Notes under the pieces: generated by a model
Seen by the model: only the letters and a program-made list of their open reading frames with translations
Databases searched by the model: none
Told to the model about the DNA's origin: nothing
Part shown: in pieces, positions 36,201 to 45,356 of the stretch
Position numbering within the stretch: position 1 is the first letter of the stretch
Layout of the letters: every line of letters starts with the position of its first letter
Assembly: GCA_016207825.1 (NCBI GenBank)
Contig: JACQZI010000005.1
Span: forward strand, 137,772 to 201,771
Length of the DNA stretch: 64,000 nt
From: Planctomycetota bacterium
Lineage (GTDB): Bacteria; Planctomycetota; MHYJ01; JACQXL01; JACQZI01
Direction of reading: 5' to 3'
Program-made: the position numbers and the translations under genes

Positions 36201-38786
36201 TTCCCCATCATTGCCGGACGCGTCTATTATCCCTGAAATGTCCAGAGTTTGCCCGGCGGAAAAGAGTGCCCTTCCGCCCATGCCGCCGTAAGGGTCAATA
36301 AATTCATCAATAGTAACGTTGCCGCCTTTAGATCCCACGGCAATATCATTCCCGGTGCCGGTGCCTCTTGTTCCGCCGCCTATGCCGGGAGAAGTGCCGC
36401 CGCCTGCGCCGCCTGTTCCGCCGTATCCGCCACCGCCTGCGCCGCTGGTCTGATTATTGGCATCCGCGCCTTGTGTTCCCGTGGAATCTGTTCCGCCATA
36501 AGAATAATCACGCAGGTTAACCCTTCCGCTTATAGTTAAAGCCTCGCTGGCTGATAATTCCAGCAAATCACGCGAGATAGAGCTAAGGGTTCCGGTAATT
36601 ACGATATTAGTGGCGTTAATTTTCATGCCGCTGCCGGTCTGGATTAAAACGCTATCTTCTTCATTAATGGAGAAAGTGCCGATATTATAGTGCTCCCCGC
36701 CGATGGTATCGCCGTTAGCCAAAGTCCAATCCTGGCCTTTGTGGTCGCCGCCTGTCAGCATATCCCAGGTTTCCTTAATAAGGAGCGAGTATTCTTTCTG
36801 CGCTATCGGATTAAGGGTGCTATCCGTGCCGGCGACTTGAATCGTGAAATTATACGTTCCGGTTACGGTAGGCGAACCACTCAAAAGCCCGGTCTCAGAA
36901 TTTAGGGTTATGCCATCCGGAAGAGTGCCATTGATAACAAACCAAGCATAAGGCAACGGCGCACCCGCGGCATTTAAAGCAACGCTATAAGCTACATCCT
37001 TCCTGCCATACGGAATAGTTTGGGTAGTGATATTGAAATTATAATTAACCGTAAAGGAAAATTCCTTTGTGATAATAGAGCCGTTATAATCACGTGCCCT
37101 AAGGGTAAAGGTGCTGGTGCCGGTGACGGTGGGTGAACCGGTCAAAAGCCCCTGGCTCGGCAACCAACCGGAATAATGATTATTGCCCTGGTCATACCAA
37201 TCTTCAACCGAGCCGCTGGTAGTTTGCAAGCTTGCCCAGTCCGGAAGATTTCCGGCGGAAATATCCCAGCGATAACCGGAGCCGCCCGGATAATCACCTT
37301 CCTGTCCGTCAACTATCATGGAATCATATCTTATTCCGCCTGCCGCATTAATAACCGTGTTGTATGCAATCCCGACTTTCGCCTGCGGCAAAGGGTTATT
37401 GGTGGTGATAGAACAAGGCGGCGCAATAAGGATAGTAAGGGTTTTTGTTACAACTTGGCTATCCGATGAAATCACCTGAAAAGTAATATTGGTAGAACCG
37501 TTTGCCGTTGGCGTGCCGCTGATTATTCCCGTATTTAAAGCTAATCCGTCCTGCAATGAGCCGGTTATGATAGACCACGTATACGGAACCACTCCGCCGG
37601 AAGAAGCAAGAACCGTGCTGTAAGCAACTCCCTCTGTTCCCTGAGGCAGGGAATTTGTGCTAATGGAAAGCTGAGCGGCAATAACCGTTACGCTGAAATC
37701 CTTGGTAGAAATCGTGCCGTCATAAGCTGTGGCTTTTAAGGTGAAGTTATAGGTGCCTGGCTGTGTGGGTGTGCCGATTATTTTTGCCTGACCGGCTACT
37801 AATCCATCATGCGAAACATTTCCCTGGTCATGCCAATCTGACGATGAACCATTGGTTGAATCAAGAGTCATTCCTGGGGGGAGGGTACCGGCTGTCTTTT
37901 CCCAAAGATAACCGGCTCCACTAATATGCCAATATTCTTCCGAATCGGGACCGGTAGCATCATAAAGAATCCCACCTGTTGCATTTACTTGAGTATTATA
38001 CGCGGTATTAAGCGTGGCATCGGGCAAGGGTGAACCAGTGCTAATTAAACAAGTAGCCAGTATATTTAATGTAAGAGTTTTTGTAATAACCTGGTTATCA
38101 GATGAAGTTACCTGAAAAGTAATACTTGGGGAACCGCTGGCGGTTGGCGTACCGCTGATTATTCCTGTGCTTCCGTTTAACGATAATCCCGCCTGAAGCG
38201 AACCGCTCGTGATTGACCAAGTGCGCGGAGCGGCACCGCCGGTGGCTTGTAGTGTTGCGCTATAGGCAACAGTCTGCGTTCCCTGAGGCAGAGAGTTTGT
38301 AGTAATAGAAAGTTGTCCGGAAATTACCGTGATAGTAAACTCTTTGGTTACATTTACACCGCCGAAACAAATTGATTTTAAGGTGAAATTATAAACGCCG
38401 GTCTGCGTAGGAGTGCCGATTATTTTAGCCTGGCCGGGAAGCCATCCGCTAAAATAGTTATATCCCTGATCATACCATTCGTCAACCCAGCCGCCGTTTG
38501 TTTGCAGGCTCATTCCTGTAGGTAAAGCGCCGGCAGAGATTTCCCAGCGATAACCGGAGCCGCCGGGCCAATCGCCGTATTCTCCGTCAACCACCATGGC
38601 ATTATAAAGAGTGCCTCCCGCGGCATTGGCCTGTGTATTGTATGCGGTATTAAGCGTCGCATCGGGCAAAGGAGAATTAGTTGTTATTGTAATAGGATCA
38701 GCAAATGCAAGGTTTGCGGTGGCTATACATATTAATAGGGTAATGCCGATGGTTTTCCATGCGCCATGCTTTTTACGCTTATCCAT
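33246..38786 (-). CDS. 1846-aa secreted adhesin-like protein with He_PIG, Gly-rich, FN3 and PKD domains
   Basis: The signal peptide ends near residue 29 (IATANLAFA). Residues about 30-690 are eight putative Ig-type (He_PIG) repeats of two alternating kinds, one with LPDATLNTAYNT and WYDQGN, the other with LPQGT, YSATL and GIISGTPT. Residues about 755-905 are very rich in Gly/Ser/Asn (GAGGGGYGGTGGAGGG), with LDISG-type strands suggesting a beta-solenoid. An FN3 domain follows (about 960-1050, LSAEGSSSSEITLTWQDNSD). The rest is beta-rich; PKD-like segments are at about 1665-1710 (FKWSFGDGND) and 1745-1840 (IDGSGSFDKDGK). No C-terminal sorting motif or barrel is visible. It is a long cell-surface or matrix protein with a perfect-consensus promoter. 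Confidence 0.86.
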   Translation of the reverse strand: MDKRKKHGAWKTIGITLLICIATANLAFADPITITTNSPLPDATLNTAYNTQANAAGGTLYNAMVVDGEYGDWPGGSGYRWEISAGALPTGMSLQTNGGWVDEWYDQGYNYFSGWLPGQAKIIGTPTQTGVYNFTLKSICFGGVNVTKEFTITVISGQLSITTNSLPQGTQTVAYSATLQATGGAAPRTWSITSGSLQAGLSLNGSTGIISGTPTASGSPSITFQVTSSDNQVITKTLTLNILATCLISTGSPLPDATLNTAYNTQVNATGGILYDATGPDSEEYWHISGAGYLWEKTAGTLPPGMTLDSTNGSSSDWHDQGNVSHDGLVAGQAKIIGTPTQPGTYNFTLKATAYDGTISTKDFSVTVIAAQLSISTNSLPQGTEGVAYSTVLASSGGVVPYTWSIITGSLQDGLALNTGIISGTPTANGSTNITFQVISSDSQVVTKTLTILIAPPCSITTNNPLPQAKVGIAYNTVINAAGGIRYDSMIVDGQEGDYPGGSGYRWDISAGNLPDWASLQTTSGSVEDWYDQGNNHYSGWLPSQGLLTGSPTVTGTSTFTLRARDYNGSIITKEFSFTVNYNFNITTQTIPYGRKDVAYSVALNAAGAPLPYAWFVINGTLPDGITLNSETGLLSGSPTVTGTYNFTIQVAGTDSTLNPIAQKEYSLLIKETWDMLTGGDHKGQDWTLANGDTIGGEHYNIGTFSINEEDSVLIQTGSGMKINATNIVITGTLSSISRDLLELSASEALTISGRVNLRDYSYGGTDSTGTQGADANNQTSGAGGGGYGGTGGAGGGTSPGIGGGTRGTGTGNDIAVGSKGGNVTIDEFIDPYGGMGGRALFSAGQTLDISGIIDASGNDGENGANSGGGGGGSGGGILFNAQTINLTGFVFAKGGNGGIPSEGCGGGGGGSGGRVKLYYTDFAFNGIIRINGGTGGGNGAHDGAFGTISQNGVVMEAPHNAPTNLSAEGSSSSEITLTWQDNSDNEFWFSIERKFSSHDTFVQIASVGPGEGTMGSVSFSDSHLQPGKPCYYRVRACNPAGNSAYSDMSAAVTFAQIPTIDETIESLNIIHEGILQTGLYQSFLDGLNLSKYYLGLNDYSSALTPLNTIGTTLAGLTDTEMTNKARTYFEYSLNEIKDYVSLHTGSSTLNLSLSEFYDDSVIDFIDSNGAMASSALSGNLTVNLAPTANPDIVEMTVTQSAYQGAAITVNGANTGAIAIINDTENPSVGTLNLTNGHIELTCNLLMASVNFPNHVNIASSLKGTLYPVSTRNGQTVVVSGGITTSLFGGGKFYETNAGNTQDTSLVEMQINKEKAPGLTDYIVPRKSKTTTYMPKVPCRIRNKSNAELTVYLYNLPDKNAPPENDGSGKLSFSNAANSVADSITLVLPPDNQEHNNWVDFDLSGEQESQLMSDTAIVINKNNADGEQIGKQTATVVWVDLAFTPIPQGLDKVEVSNDNTCKPFYQHPKGFGKPYLGVITRTNSVQFGFEIFGTVKPNDYNLPLIINQEVLRSAMYIIKPDNSVSFSNARCNSKDNPKSMWSTIVPLQGKIYFLDGPGFTPDVDSDATELDIDTKIAIRMNFNGWVTLGTQINLVCSDNFGYYIRAGAKVVDPGDSKPKRWEMEKIAGGGANNLDNTIATGTTNLTIDTVNALSFYVSPKAERPDPKLKTKIQFTANPNQQDVNTSFKWSFGDGNDAVGENQLYTYAGLSLLHLHNSSFALARVKAENATKAPKWFDEVDVVAVVNERPMPIIRLEKISRNTEEQLVIDIDGSGSFDKDGKINTYKWTLTALKNDEVIDQLEFKNDPNPIKVLFKEDTKDADSILVELEIIDDEISRATDAKLYKP

Positions 38787-38829
38787 ACAAATTCTCCTTA
38801 TATATTTAGATTAATTATTTGTTAAAAGA

Positions 38830-38858
38830 ATTATAGAAACTCGATATATTACTGTCAA
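38830..38858 (-). promoter_or_regulatory. Perfect-consensus sigma70 promoter for the giant adhesin-like gene
   Basis: Minus strand: TTGACA (38858-38853), a 17-nt spacer and TATAAT (38835-38830). The leader is about 37 nt with AAGGAG just before the ATG at 38786. It is the strongest promoter in the window by sequence, so high expression is expected. Confidence 0.85.
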
Positions 38859-39026
38859 GTATAATCTGGCAAATAGACTCCGATTTTTACTTTTTGCCAA
38901 CGGGAATATACACTATTTGGGGCAATTTGAAGTCTGATTCATTTAGTTTCTTAGTGTCTTTGTGGCTATTTTCATACTCCCAAAACGCCATATAGACGAT
39001 AATTACCTTATCACTATTTACTGATT

Positions 39027-40892
39027 ATGGAAAATACGGAATTCAATAAGAAGATACGCAATATCGCCATCATCGCGCACGTTGACCACGGCAAGACGAC
39101 GCTGGTTGATTTTATGCTCCGCCAGAGCGGCGTCTTCCGCCAGAATCAGGATGTCACCGAACGCGTCATGGATAACCTTGACCTGGAAAAAGAGCGCGGG
39201 ATTACCATCGCCGCCAAGAACTGCTCCATCTGGTGGGAAGATGTCCGGATTAACATCCTCGATACGCCCGGCCACGCCGATTTCGGAGGCGAAGTCGAGC
39301 GGAGCCTCAGCATGGTCGATGGCGTTCTCCTTCTGGTTGATGCCGCCGAAGGCCCGCTTCCCCAGACGAGATTCGTCCTAAAGAAAGCCCTTGAAGCCGG
39401 ACTCAAAATAGTCGTCGTCATAAATAAAATAGACCGTAAAGACGCCCGCCCCGTCGAGGTTCTGGACGAGATATACAATCTCTTTATTGACCTGGACGCC
39501 AACGAACACGACCTTGATTTCCCGGTTTTATACGCCATAGGTCGCGAAGGCATCGCCCAGAAAACGCTTGCCGTGCCGGGGACAAGCCTGGCGATACTTT
39601 TTGATACCATTCTTAAAACCATTCCCCCGCCTTCGTATGACCCGGCTGAGCCTTTCCAGATGCTCGTTTCCGACCTGGATTATTCCGATTACGTCGGACA
39701 GCTTGCCATCGGCAGGGTCTTCAACGGCTCGGCTCGCTGTAACGACGCCCTGGTCTGCATCAAGGAAGAAGGCGCGCCAATGCCCCTGCGCGTGACGAAA
39801 CTGCAGGTATATAAAGGAATTTCAATCGAGCCGGTTGATGAAGTCAATCCGGGCGATATCATAATTTTAGCAGGAGTGGAAAATGTCAATATCGGCGATA
39901 CCATCTGCACGCTGGAAAAACCCAAGGCGCTGCCGCGCATCAAGGTGGATGAGCCGACTGTTTCGATGATGTTTACCATGAACACCTCGCCTTTCGCCGG
40001 GAAAGAAGGCACTTTTGTCCAATCGCGCAAGATTCTCGACCGCCTGCGCAAGGAAACACTTCTTAATGTCGGCATACAGCTGGAATCCAATGAAACGGAT
40101 ACGTTTATCGTCAAAGGCCGCGGGGAATTCCAGATGGAGATACTCCTGGAAACCATCCGGCGCGAAGGCTTCGAGGTCAGCGTCGGCCGGCCGCAGGTAA
40201 TATTTAAAAAGAAAGACAGCGTTACACTGGAACCTGTCGAGCATTTATTCATAGATTGCGACGAGGCGCATGTCGGCGTCATCACGGAAAAGATTTCCAA
40301 CCGCAAGGGACAGATGGAAAATATGGTCAACCACGGCACGGGCCGGGTGCGGCTGGAATTCACCATCCCAACCAGATGCCTTATCGGCTACCGCAATGAG
40401 TTCCTGACTGATACGCGCGGAACAGGCATTATGAGTTCATATTTAAAAGGATATGATGAATACCGGGGCGATTACCAATCGCGCCTGACCGGCTCGATTG
40501 TGGCGGACAGGACAGGAGTTGCGGCTTCCTATGCCCTGCAGAACCTCGAACTGCGCGGCAATCTTTTCATCAAGCCCGGCGACAAGGTCTACGAAGGAAT
40601 GGTCGTGGGCGAATACCCGCGCGACTTCGATATCAACGTGAACGCCGCCAAGGGGAAAAAGCTGACTAATATGAGGAGTTCAACGAGCGACGATATCATC
40701 GTCCTTAAACCGGTCCTGCCTATGACGCTGGGACGCGCCATCACTTTTATTAAAGACGACGAGCTGGTCGAAGTCACGCCGAAATCCGTCCGCCTGAGGA
40801 AGAAGATACTTTCCGTCCAGGAACGCCGGGGCTCGCATCGCTTAAAACTACAGCAGGAACGGGCGACTGAAGAAGAAGACCAAGAAGATTAA
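39027..40892 (+). CDS. typA: Ribosome-associated GTPase BipA/TypA
   Basis: A 621-residue translational GTPase. G motifs: G1 [10 protein letters not shown]2 region ERGITI, G3 [15 protein letters not shown]4 NKIDR. Domains III and V of EF-G type follow, then the TypA-specific C-terminal region ([36 protein letters not shown]). It acts on ribosome assembly and stress or low-temperature growth. A weak promoter (TAGACG-16-TATTTA, 38993-39020) ends only 6 nt before the ATG, and no Shine-Dalgarno is visible, so it may be leaderless too. A dispersed-repeat inverted pair follows the stop. Confidence 0.95.
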   Translation: MENTEFNKKIRNIAIIAHVDHGKTTLVDFMLRQSGVFRQNQDVTERVMDNLDLEKERGITIAAKNCSIWWEDVRINILDTPGHADFGGEVERSLSMVDGVLLLVDAAEGPLPQTRFVLKKALEAGLKIVVVINKIDRKDARPVEVLDEIYNLFIDLDANEHDLDFPVLYAIGREGIAQKTLAVPGTSLAILFDTILKTIPPPSYDPAEPFQMLVSDLDYSDYVGQLAIGRVFNGSARCNDALVCIKEEGAPMPLRVTKLQVYKGISIEPVDEVNPGDIIILAGVENVNIGDTICTLEKPKALPRIKVDEPTVSMMFTMNTSPFAGKEGTFVQSRKILDRLRKETLLNVGIQLESNETDTFIVKGRGEFQMEILLETIRREGFEVSVGRPQVIFKKKDSVTLEPVEHLFIDCDEAHVGVITEKISNRKGQMENMVNHGTGRVRLEFTIPTRCLIGYRNEFLTDTRGTGIMSSYLKGYDEYRGDYQSRLTGSIVADRTGVAASYALQNLELRGNLFIKPGDKVYEGMVVGEYPRDFDINVNAAKGKKLTNMRSSTSDDIIVLKPVLPMTLGRAITFIKDDELVEVTPKSVRLRKKILSVQERRGSHRLKLQQERATEEEDQED

Positions 40893-40900
40893 CAGATATT

Positions 40901-40977
40901 CACCGCCGAGGCGCAAAGTTCGCAGAGAAGATTCTTAATAAAATTATTATTTGCTTAGCGTCTTTGCGGTAAAACGC
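40901..40977. repeat. Inverted pair of dispersed repeats between typA and cyclophilin
   Basis: CACCGCCGAGGCGCAAAG and GCTTAGCGTCTTTGCGGT pair imperfectly, giving a long hairpin that may act as a terminator-like structure for typA. Confidence 0.6.
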
Positions 40978-41001
40978 TTTGAAACCCTATAAATATTTGT
41001 A

Positions 41002-41031
41002 TTGACACGTCAAATAATCGGATGATAGAAT
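41002..41031 (+). promoter_or_regulatory. sigma70-type promoter for cyclophilin gene
   Basis: TTGACA (41002-41007), an 18-nt spacer and TAGAAT (41026-41031). AAGGAG lies 6 nt before the ATG at 41052. Confidence 0.65.
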
Positions 41032-41051
41032 AATATTAAAAAGGAGCCTTT

Positions 41052-41630
41052 ATGATTAAACGAATTGTTTTATCTGCCCTGATTTTAAGCCTGATTGCTC
41101 TGGTTTCCGCCTGTTCATCGACTGATAACAAGGCGACGGATTTGCCAAAGGAGAAGGAAACCATTGCCATCATAAAGACAACTATGGGCGAGATGACCTT
41201 CAAGTTCTTCACCAAAGACGCGCCGTTATCTTGCGCTAATTTCATCAAGCTCGCAAAGAGCGGATTCTACAATAACCGCGAGTTCTACCGAGTGGTCAAG
41301 GGACACGTCATCCAGGCCGGGGTCGGCGAAGGCGAAGGGGTTGATTACACCGTTAAGGCGGAATTCAATAAGAACCCTCATATCACCGGCGCGGTCGGAA
41401 TGGCGCGCGCCGAAGACCCGGACAGTGCTTCAACCGAATTCTACATCTGCCACACCCCGCGTCCGCACCTGGACGGCAGATACACGGTCTTCGGGCAGCT
41501 GACAGACGGATTCGATGTCCTGGATAAAATAGGCAATACCGAGGTCGAGGAGAAAATGATTGAAGGCGTTGCCTTTAATAAGCCAAAAGTGCCGGTTAAG
41601 ATTCTTTCTATCACCATTGAAGAAAGATAA
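41052..41630 (+). CDS. Cyclophilin-type peptidyl-prolyl isomerase, lipoprotein
   Basis: A 192-residue protein with a lipoprotein signal (MIKRIVLSALILSLIALVSAC). The cyclophilin domain includes TTMGEMTFKFF, DAPLSCANFIKLAKSGFYNN, FYRVVKGHVIQAG, GAVGMARAEDPDSASTEFYIC and YTVFGQLTDG. The active-site Arg after FY, and the Phe in STEFYI, are retained. It should assist folding of exported proteins in the periplasm. It stands alone under its own promoter and faces the spermidine-synthase-like gene tail to tail. Confidence 0.92.
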   Translation: MIKRIVLSALILSLIALVSACSSTDNKATDLPKEKETIAIIKTTMGEMTFKFFTKDAPLSCANFIKLAKSGFYNNREFYRVVKGHVIQAGVGEGEGVDYTVKAEFNKNPHITGAVGMARAEDPDSASTEFYICHTPRPHLDGRYTVFGQLTDGFDVLDKIGNTEVEEKMIEGVAFNKPKVPVKILSITIEER

Positions 41631-41644
41631 ATATCTGCCACCAA

Positions 41645-41688
41645 GTCACTAAGAATTAAATCTTTTTGTGCCTTTGAGTCTTAGTGAC
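41645..41688. repeat. Dispersed repeat forming the 3' end of the spermidine-synthase-like gene
   Basis: GTCACTAAG (41645-41653) and CTTAGTGAC (41680-41688) are perfect inverted arms around AATTAAATCTTTTTGTGCC. Read on the minus strand, the element supplies the last codons (TKTQRHKKI) and stop of the gene ending at 41656. A near-identical copy is at 52036-52069. Confidence 0.75.
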
Positions 41689-44022
41689 TATTAATAGGAT
41701 TGTTCCTGACAGGTTTAAGAACGCGATAAAGACGCAGGTCTGGAATATCCCGAAAAGCGGGATGAATACGACACCGGTAACTAACGCCCCCAAAAACGCG
41801 CCGAAGTGGTCCGCGCTGTCTATCAAGCCCGATGCCTTACCGATTCTCGGCTCGGATTCGAGATACAGGCGACTGGCAACCGGATAAGCCAATCCGGTGA
41901 TAATCCCGCATAGCATAATCAAAAGGATAAACGGGTATTCTCCCATTCCGGCATCTTCAATAAGCTTTATCGCCGGAGTTAAGAGCAAGGCGAATATTAC
42001 CAGCGCCAGATTAATAAACGCTAAAACCCTTTTCCATCTTAACGCTTTGGTTATAATAAAACGGTTGGAGATAATTCCGCCCAGCGCCAGCCCGAGCATA
42101 AACAAGGCGATTATCAGGCCTATTTTCTGGTAGATATATCCGTAGATATTCTGGAAGGCGAAGAGGAGCATAAGTTCAGCGGATAATCCGGCCAATCCGA
42201 TGGCAAAGATTGAATATAAACTATTAAACCTTTGGTGATGAGCTGCCCTTTTGGGAGTTATAAACACATAGGCCAATCGCAATAAGAATAATATTCCGAT
42301 GATTGCCAATACCCACCAGAATTTCAGGCTTTGCAATATCTTAAAAAATACGCCAGGCTCAGTCCCGTAACCGCTCATAATCGTATCCCAGAGGATAAGG
42401 TTAAAGAAATAACTGATAGGCTGTAAATCGGTATTGACATAGCTTTCTCTTTTTTCTTTAAATACTTGTTCCATAAAGGCAAGCTGTGAAGACTGGATAT
42501 AAAGCTCGTATTGGGCGGGCGAGATGAATCTCTCCGTAGCGATATTGCGCTCTTTAAAACGTTTGTCGAGCGCCACGATATCAAATGTAATAACATTATC
42601 GGAATCCGTGGCAAAGAAGCATGCCCGGTCGCCCGGCGTTACCAGGATATTCTTAAACTCCGATTTCAAGGTGTCATAAAGCGAGCCAACATAAACCAGA
42701 ACCGTCGGACTGAAGTAATTGACAGCCGAAGATATACTCGTCACCACCACCCCGCCCGGCGCAAGAATCCGTTTTGCCTCGTGGAAAAAGTCCGTGGTGT
42801 AGAATCTATTTATCATGGCGGTTGAAGGGTCTGGTAAATTGAGAATTACCATATCAAATTTATCCTGAGCTTGTCTAAGGACATGTTTTACAAAATACCG
42901 CCCGTCTGAATAATGGATGAACAATCGAGAATTATCTTTCGCGTTAATGAGGGGGCTATCCCTCTGGCGCAGATATTTTCCGACCAGCTCAGTCATCTTC
43001 GGGTCGAGCTGGACATAATGCAACTCCCGGATTGAAGGGTGTTTTAAGATTGGGGAAAGCATGCCCTCGATTCCGCCTCCGATTAAGAGGACTCTTTTCG
43101 GTTCCGGATGCTGGGTGAGCAGGAAATGCGCCAGCGGCTCGTGGATATAATCATCAGGAAAGCTTGAAACCAACTGCCCGTTGCCGTAGAGCTGGTACTG
43201 CTCCCCCAATTTCCCGATGACGAGGTTTTCGTATTTGGAGTCCACGCTTTCCAGCAGTTCTTCTCCCGGGCGGAAGAATTCCCATCTCTTCTTGACCGAA
43301 TACTGATGCAGTGAATTTGCATATGTAAATATTCCCAACAGATTTGCCAGAAAGAATAAAATAGCCAGCCCGGCCAGAATCTTCCGTGAAACTCCACTTA
43401 ATATAATAGTGCTTGCCAGAAGCAGGCTGTTTGATATCATGATAATGGTGAAAGAATTGAAATGCTCAACGAGGAGGAAGGTAAAAACAACCCCGCCCAG
43501 TAAACTGCCCAATGCTTCGTAGATATACACCCACCCGATTTGGATAGCAAAATCCCCCCCCTCACCCACCCCGCTCCCGCCAGTGGAGAGGGAAAAAGAA
43601 GTTGTATACACCTTGCACAACAAAGGAAATATAATGCCGATAAAGATACTGAAAGGAACGACCAGGAAAAAGCTTAAGTAAACCATCGGGATAAGCGGAA
43701 TGGGCTGTCCGGATTGGATGGTAATAATGCCTCTGGCAATCCTGATAAAATATACCATAAGCGGCAGGACGGAGGTCATGGCGATAATGACAATAACCAG
43801 GACCGGATAAAGATTCTTAAGCCTGTCGATAAAGAAGGCGGTTAAGCCGGCTCCCAAGGTGATGCCGATGAGCCAAACACCGAAGATGATGCCAAGAGCG
43901 ACTTCATTCCCCTGGAACACGACCAGCAATTCGCGCGCCATAACCGCCTGGGCGATGAGCGCGGAAAAGCCTATCAGGATAAAACCGATAACCAAATTAA
44001 TGCGGTTTTTTTCGATGGGCAT
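41656..44022 (-). CDS. Membrane-embedded spermidine-synthase-like protein
   Basis: A 788-residue protein from the ATG at 44022. The -10 box at 44030-44035 lies within the longer frame (to 44058), so that start is rejected. About eight N-terminal helices are followed by a methyltransferase-fold spermidine-synthase-like domain (VLLIGGGIEGMLSPI, HYVQLDPKMTEL, DGRYFV, VILNLPDPST), then about six more helices. Homologues in Planctomycetes and other bacteria are annotated as fused-MFS spermidine synthases, but polyamine synthesis by them is unproven. The repeats at 42863-42881 and 43552-43592 add LRQAQD and STGGSGVGEGGD in frame. The C-terminal nine residues come from a dispersed repeat. Confidence 0.8.
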   Translation of the reverse strand: MPIEKNRINLVIGFILIGFSALIAQAVMARELLVVFQGNEVALGIIFGVWLIGITLGAGLTAFFIDRLKNLYPVLVIVIIAMTSVLPLMVYFIRIARGIITIQSGQPIPLIPMVYLSFFLVVPFSIFIGIIFPLLCKVYTTSFSLSTGGSGVGEGGDFAIQIGWVYIYEALGSLLGGVVFTFLLVEHFNSFTIIMISNSLLLASTIILSGVSRKILAGLAILFFLANLLGIFTYANSLHQYSVKKRWEFFRPGEELLESVDSKYENLVIGKLGEQYQLYGNGQLVSSFPDDYIHEPLAHFLLTQHPEPKRVLLIGGGIEGMLSPILKHPSIRELHYVQLDPKMTELVGKYLRQRDSPLINAKDNSRLFIHYSDGRYFVKHVLRQAQDKFDMVILNLPDPSTAMINRFYTTDFFHEAKRILAPGGVVVTSISSAVNYFSPTVLVYVGSLYDTLKSEFKNILVTPGDRACFFATDSDNVITFDIVALDKRFKERNIATERFISPAQYELYIQSSQLAFMEQVFKEKRESYVNTDLQPISYFFNLILWDTIMSGYGTEPGVFFKILQSLKFWWVLAIIGILFLLRLAYVFITPKRAAHHQRFNSLYSIFAIGLAGLSAELMLLFAFQNIYGYIYQKIGLIIALFMLGLALGGIISNRFIITKALRWKRVLAFINLALVIFALLLTPAIKLIEDAGMGEYPFILLIMLCGIITGLAYPVASRLYLESEPRIGKASGLIDSADHFGAFLGALVTGVVFIPLFGIFQTCVFIAFLNLSGTILLIVTKTQRHKKI
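42863..42881. repeat. TCCTGAGCTTGTCTAAGGA repeat inside the spermidine-synthase-like gene
   Basis: A 19-bp imperfect palindrome. In frame it gives LRQAQD between VKHV and KFDMVILNL, two parts of a motif that is normally contiguous. Confidence 0.7.
43552..43592. repeat. CTCTCCACTGGCGGGAG-type repeat inside the same gene
   Basis: On the minus strand it reads CCCTCTCCACTGGCGGGAGC and then a G-rich run. It translates as LSTGGSGVGEGGD in a loop between membrane helices. Sequences of this kind are widespread as intergenic repeats in many bacteria. Confidence 0.65.
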
Positions 44023-44029
44023 TAAATCA

Positions 44030-44058
44030 ATCATAAGTACTCTTAGACAAGAGGTCAA
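44030..44058 (-). promoter_or_regulatory. Leaderless promoter of the spermidine-synthase-like gene
   Basis: Minus strand: TTGACC (44058-44053), a 17-nt spacer and TATGAT (44035-44030). The ATG at 44022 lies only 7 nt beyond the -10 box, so transcription should begin at or next to the start codon. Confidence 0.68.
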
Positions 44059-44114
44059 GAGTTTGTTATATTTAAATATTGAACCGCCCTATTTTTGACG
44101 ATTAGACTATAGTT

Positions 44115-44639
44115 ATGGCGAAAGATAAAGAGAAAGAAAAGGGGAAAGATAAGGCCAAAGGCTCCAAACCCGGCGGCGGCTCATCCGGCTGGTTCCTAAA
44201 AACAGTCACATTTATACTCTTTGTAATCGGCATTGCCATGCTGGCCGGCTCGATTTTCACGCCCTGGGCAAAGGCGCGAGTGGTTCTGGGCCTGACCACT
44301 AAATTTATCTACGCCTATAAAGAACAATCCTTGCATATTATACTCCTGGTCCCGCCGTTTGTCATCGGAGGCGTAATCATCGCGGCGATATTCGGCTTAT
44401 CCAAAACCTGGAGATTGCTTGCCGGATTAATTATTTTCCTGCTTTCCGGAGGCGTCTGCGCCCTTGGGGTTTTCCTTAAAGATAGGATAGAGAAGAATGA
44501 CGTCAGTTTCTTAGGAATAACGCCTTTGCAGCTTGCCAATGTCCAGCCATATGTAGGGGTGTTTTTCCTGATAATCGGCGGCGGTGTCCTTGCCCTGATC
44601 GGATTGAAATACATGATTACTTCCGGCGGTGGAAAATAA
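44115..44639 (+). CDS. Small four-helix membrane protein, function unknown (174 aa)
   Basis: A Lys/Gly-rich cytoplasmic start (KDKEKEKGKDKAKGSKPGGG), then four hydrophobic helices (FILFVIGIAMLAGSIF, IILLVPPFVIGGVIIAAIF, LLAGLIIFLLSGGVCALGVF, VGVFFLIIGGGVLALIGL). No catalytic motif is visible. The gene converges with the zinc-ribbon gene: the two stop codons are adjacent. No promoter of good quality or Shine-Dalgarno is visible. Function unknown. Confidence 0.72.
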   Translation: MAKDKEKEKGKDKAKGSKPGGGSSGWFLKTVTFILFVIGIAMLAGSIFTPWAKARVVLGLTTKFIYAYKEQSLHIILLVPPFVIGGVIIAAIFGLSKTWRLLAGLIIFLLSGGVCALGVFLKDRIEKNDVSFLGITPLQLANVQPYVGVFFLIIGGGVLALIGLKYMITSGGGK

Positions 44640-45329
44640 TCATTCACCCCATGCTTTGCCCATGCAAAAAAGCCCGGTTGTCCAGAAGATTGTCTTGAAT
44701 ATGCCTACAAATACGAATGCGAACGCAGCTAGCGCCATCGGTTCACCTTCCAGAGAAGAATTTAAAAGTATCAGCTTATCCGTGCCGGTCAGGTAACTGA
44801 CAAAACCGCCGTAGATCATAAACTCCGCGGCAAACCTCATGCCGACAAACGGCATCTGCAGTATATTAAATGTAAACCAGGTAACGATATCGGCCAATAT
44901 AACGCCGTTCAGCATGGCAAGCCAGGAAGGGTCTGAAGCAAAGTATAATGAGCCGCCGAAATAAGCGGTTACACGGGCGATGACGATTGCGATAAATCCT
45001 TTATTAAATGTAGAGGCAACGGATTTAACACCCTCGACAAATGGGTTACCTTCCCGGGATATAATCCTGAGGAAATTCTCTTTTTGAAGCGCGGTTGGCT
45101 TTTGTCCTGAATCACCTGCTGAAATACCGACATTTTCTGGTATATCTCGAGGTCTCTCGGCAGTATCAACGGTTCTAGGCGGGTGGCGGAGCCACTCATT
45201 CTGCCTTTCAACAATCAGTTTAAGACATGAAGCGCAGATGGTAATATTCCTAACCCGTTTTAATTGCAGAGGAGAAAAAGATTGCAGACAAATACTACAA
45301 AGCTGTTTGGTAAAGCAGGCTTTAGGCAT
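44640..45329 (-). CDS. Zinc-ribbon membrane protein, function unknown (229 aa)
   Basis: The N-terminal zinc-ribbon-like segment has CSICLQSF and ICASCLKL, two CxxC pairs 20 residues apart. A polar linker follows, then four likely helices (GFIAIVIARVTAYFGGSLYF, MLNGVILADIVTWFTF, LAAFAFVFVGIFKTIFW). Nothing in the membrane part matches a family I know. It stands between the YqaA-like gene (same strand, upstream) and the converging small membrane protein gene. Possibly co-transcribed with the YqaA gene, but the 27-nt gap runs the other way around (YqaA ends at 45357), so each may have its own start. Confidence 0.7.
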   Translation of the reverse strand: MPKACFTKQLCSICLQSFSPLQLKRVRNITICASCLKLIVERQNEWLRHPPRTVDTAERPRDIPENVGISAGDSGQKPTALQKENFLRIISREGNPFVEGVKSVASTFNKGFIAIVIARVTAYFGGSLYFASDPSWLAMLNGVILADIVTWFTFNILQMPFVGMRFAAEFMIYGGFVSYLTGTDKLILLNSSLEGEPMALAAFAFVFVGIFKTIFWTTGLFCMGKAWGE

Positions 45330-45356
45330 GGGTATATTTTAACAAAAGCCTCCGGT

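Noticed and set aside
39689-40366. 225-codon minus-strand frame
   Set aside because: Antisense to typA; Ser/Thr/Arg-rich composition of a shadow frame.
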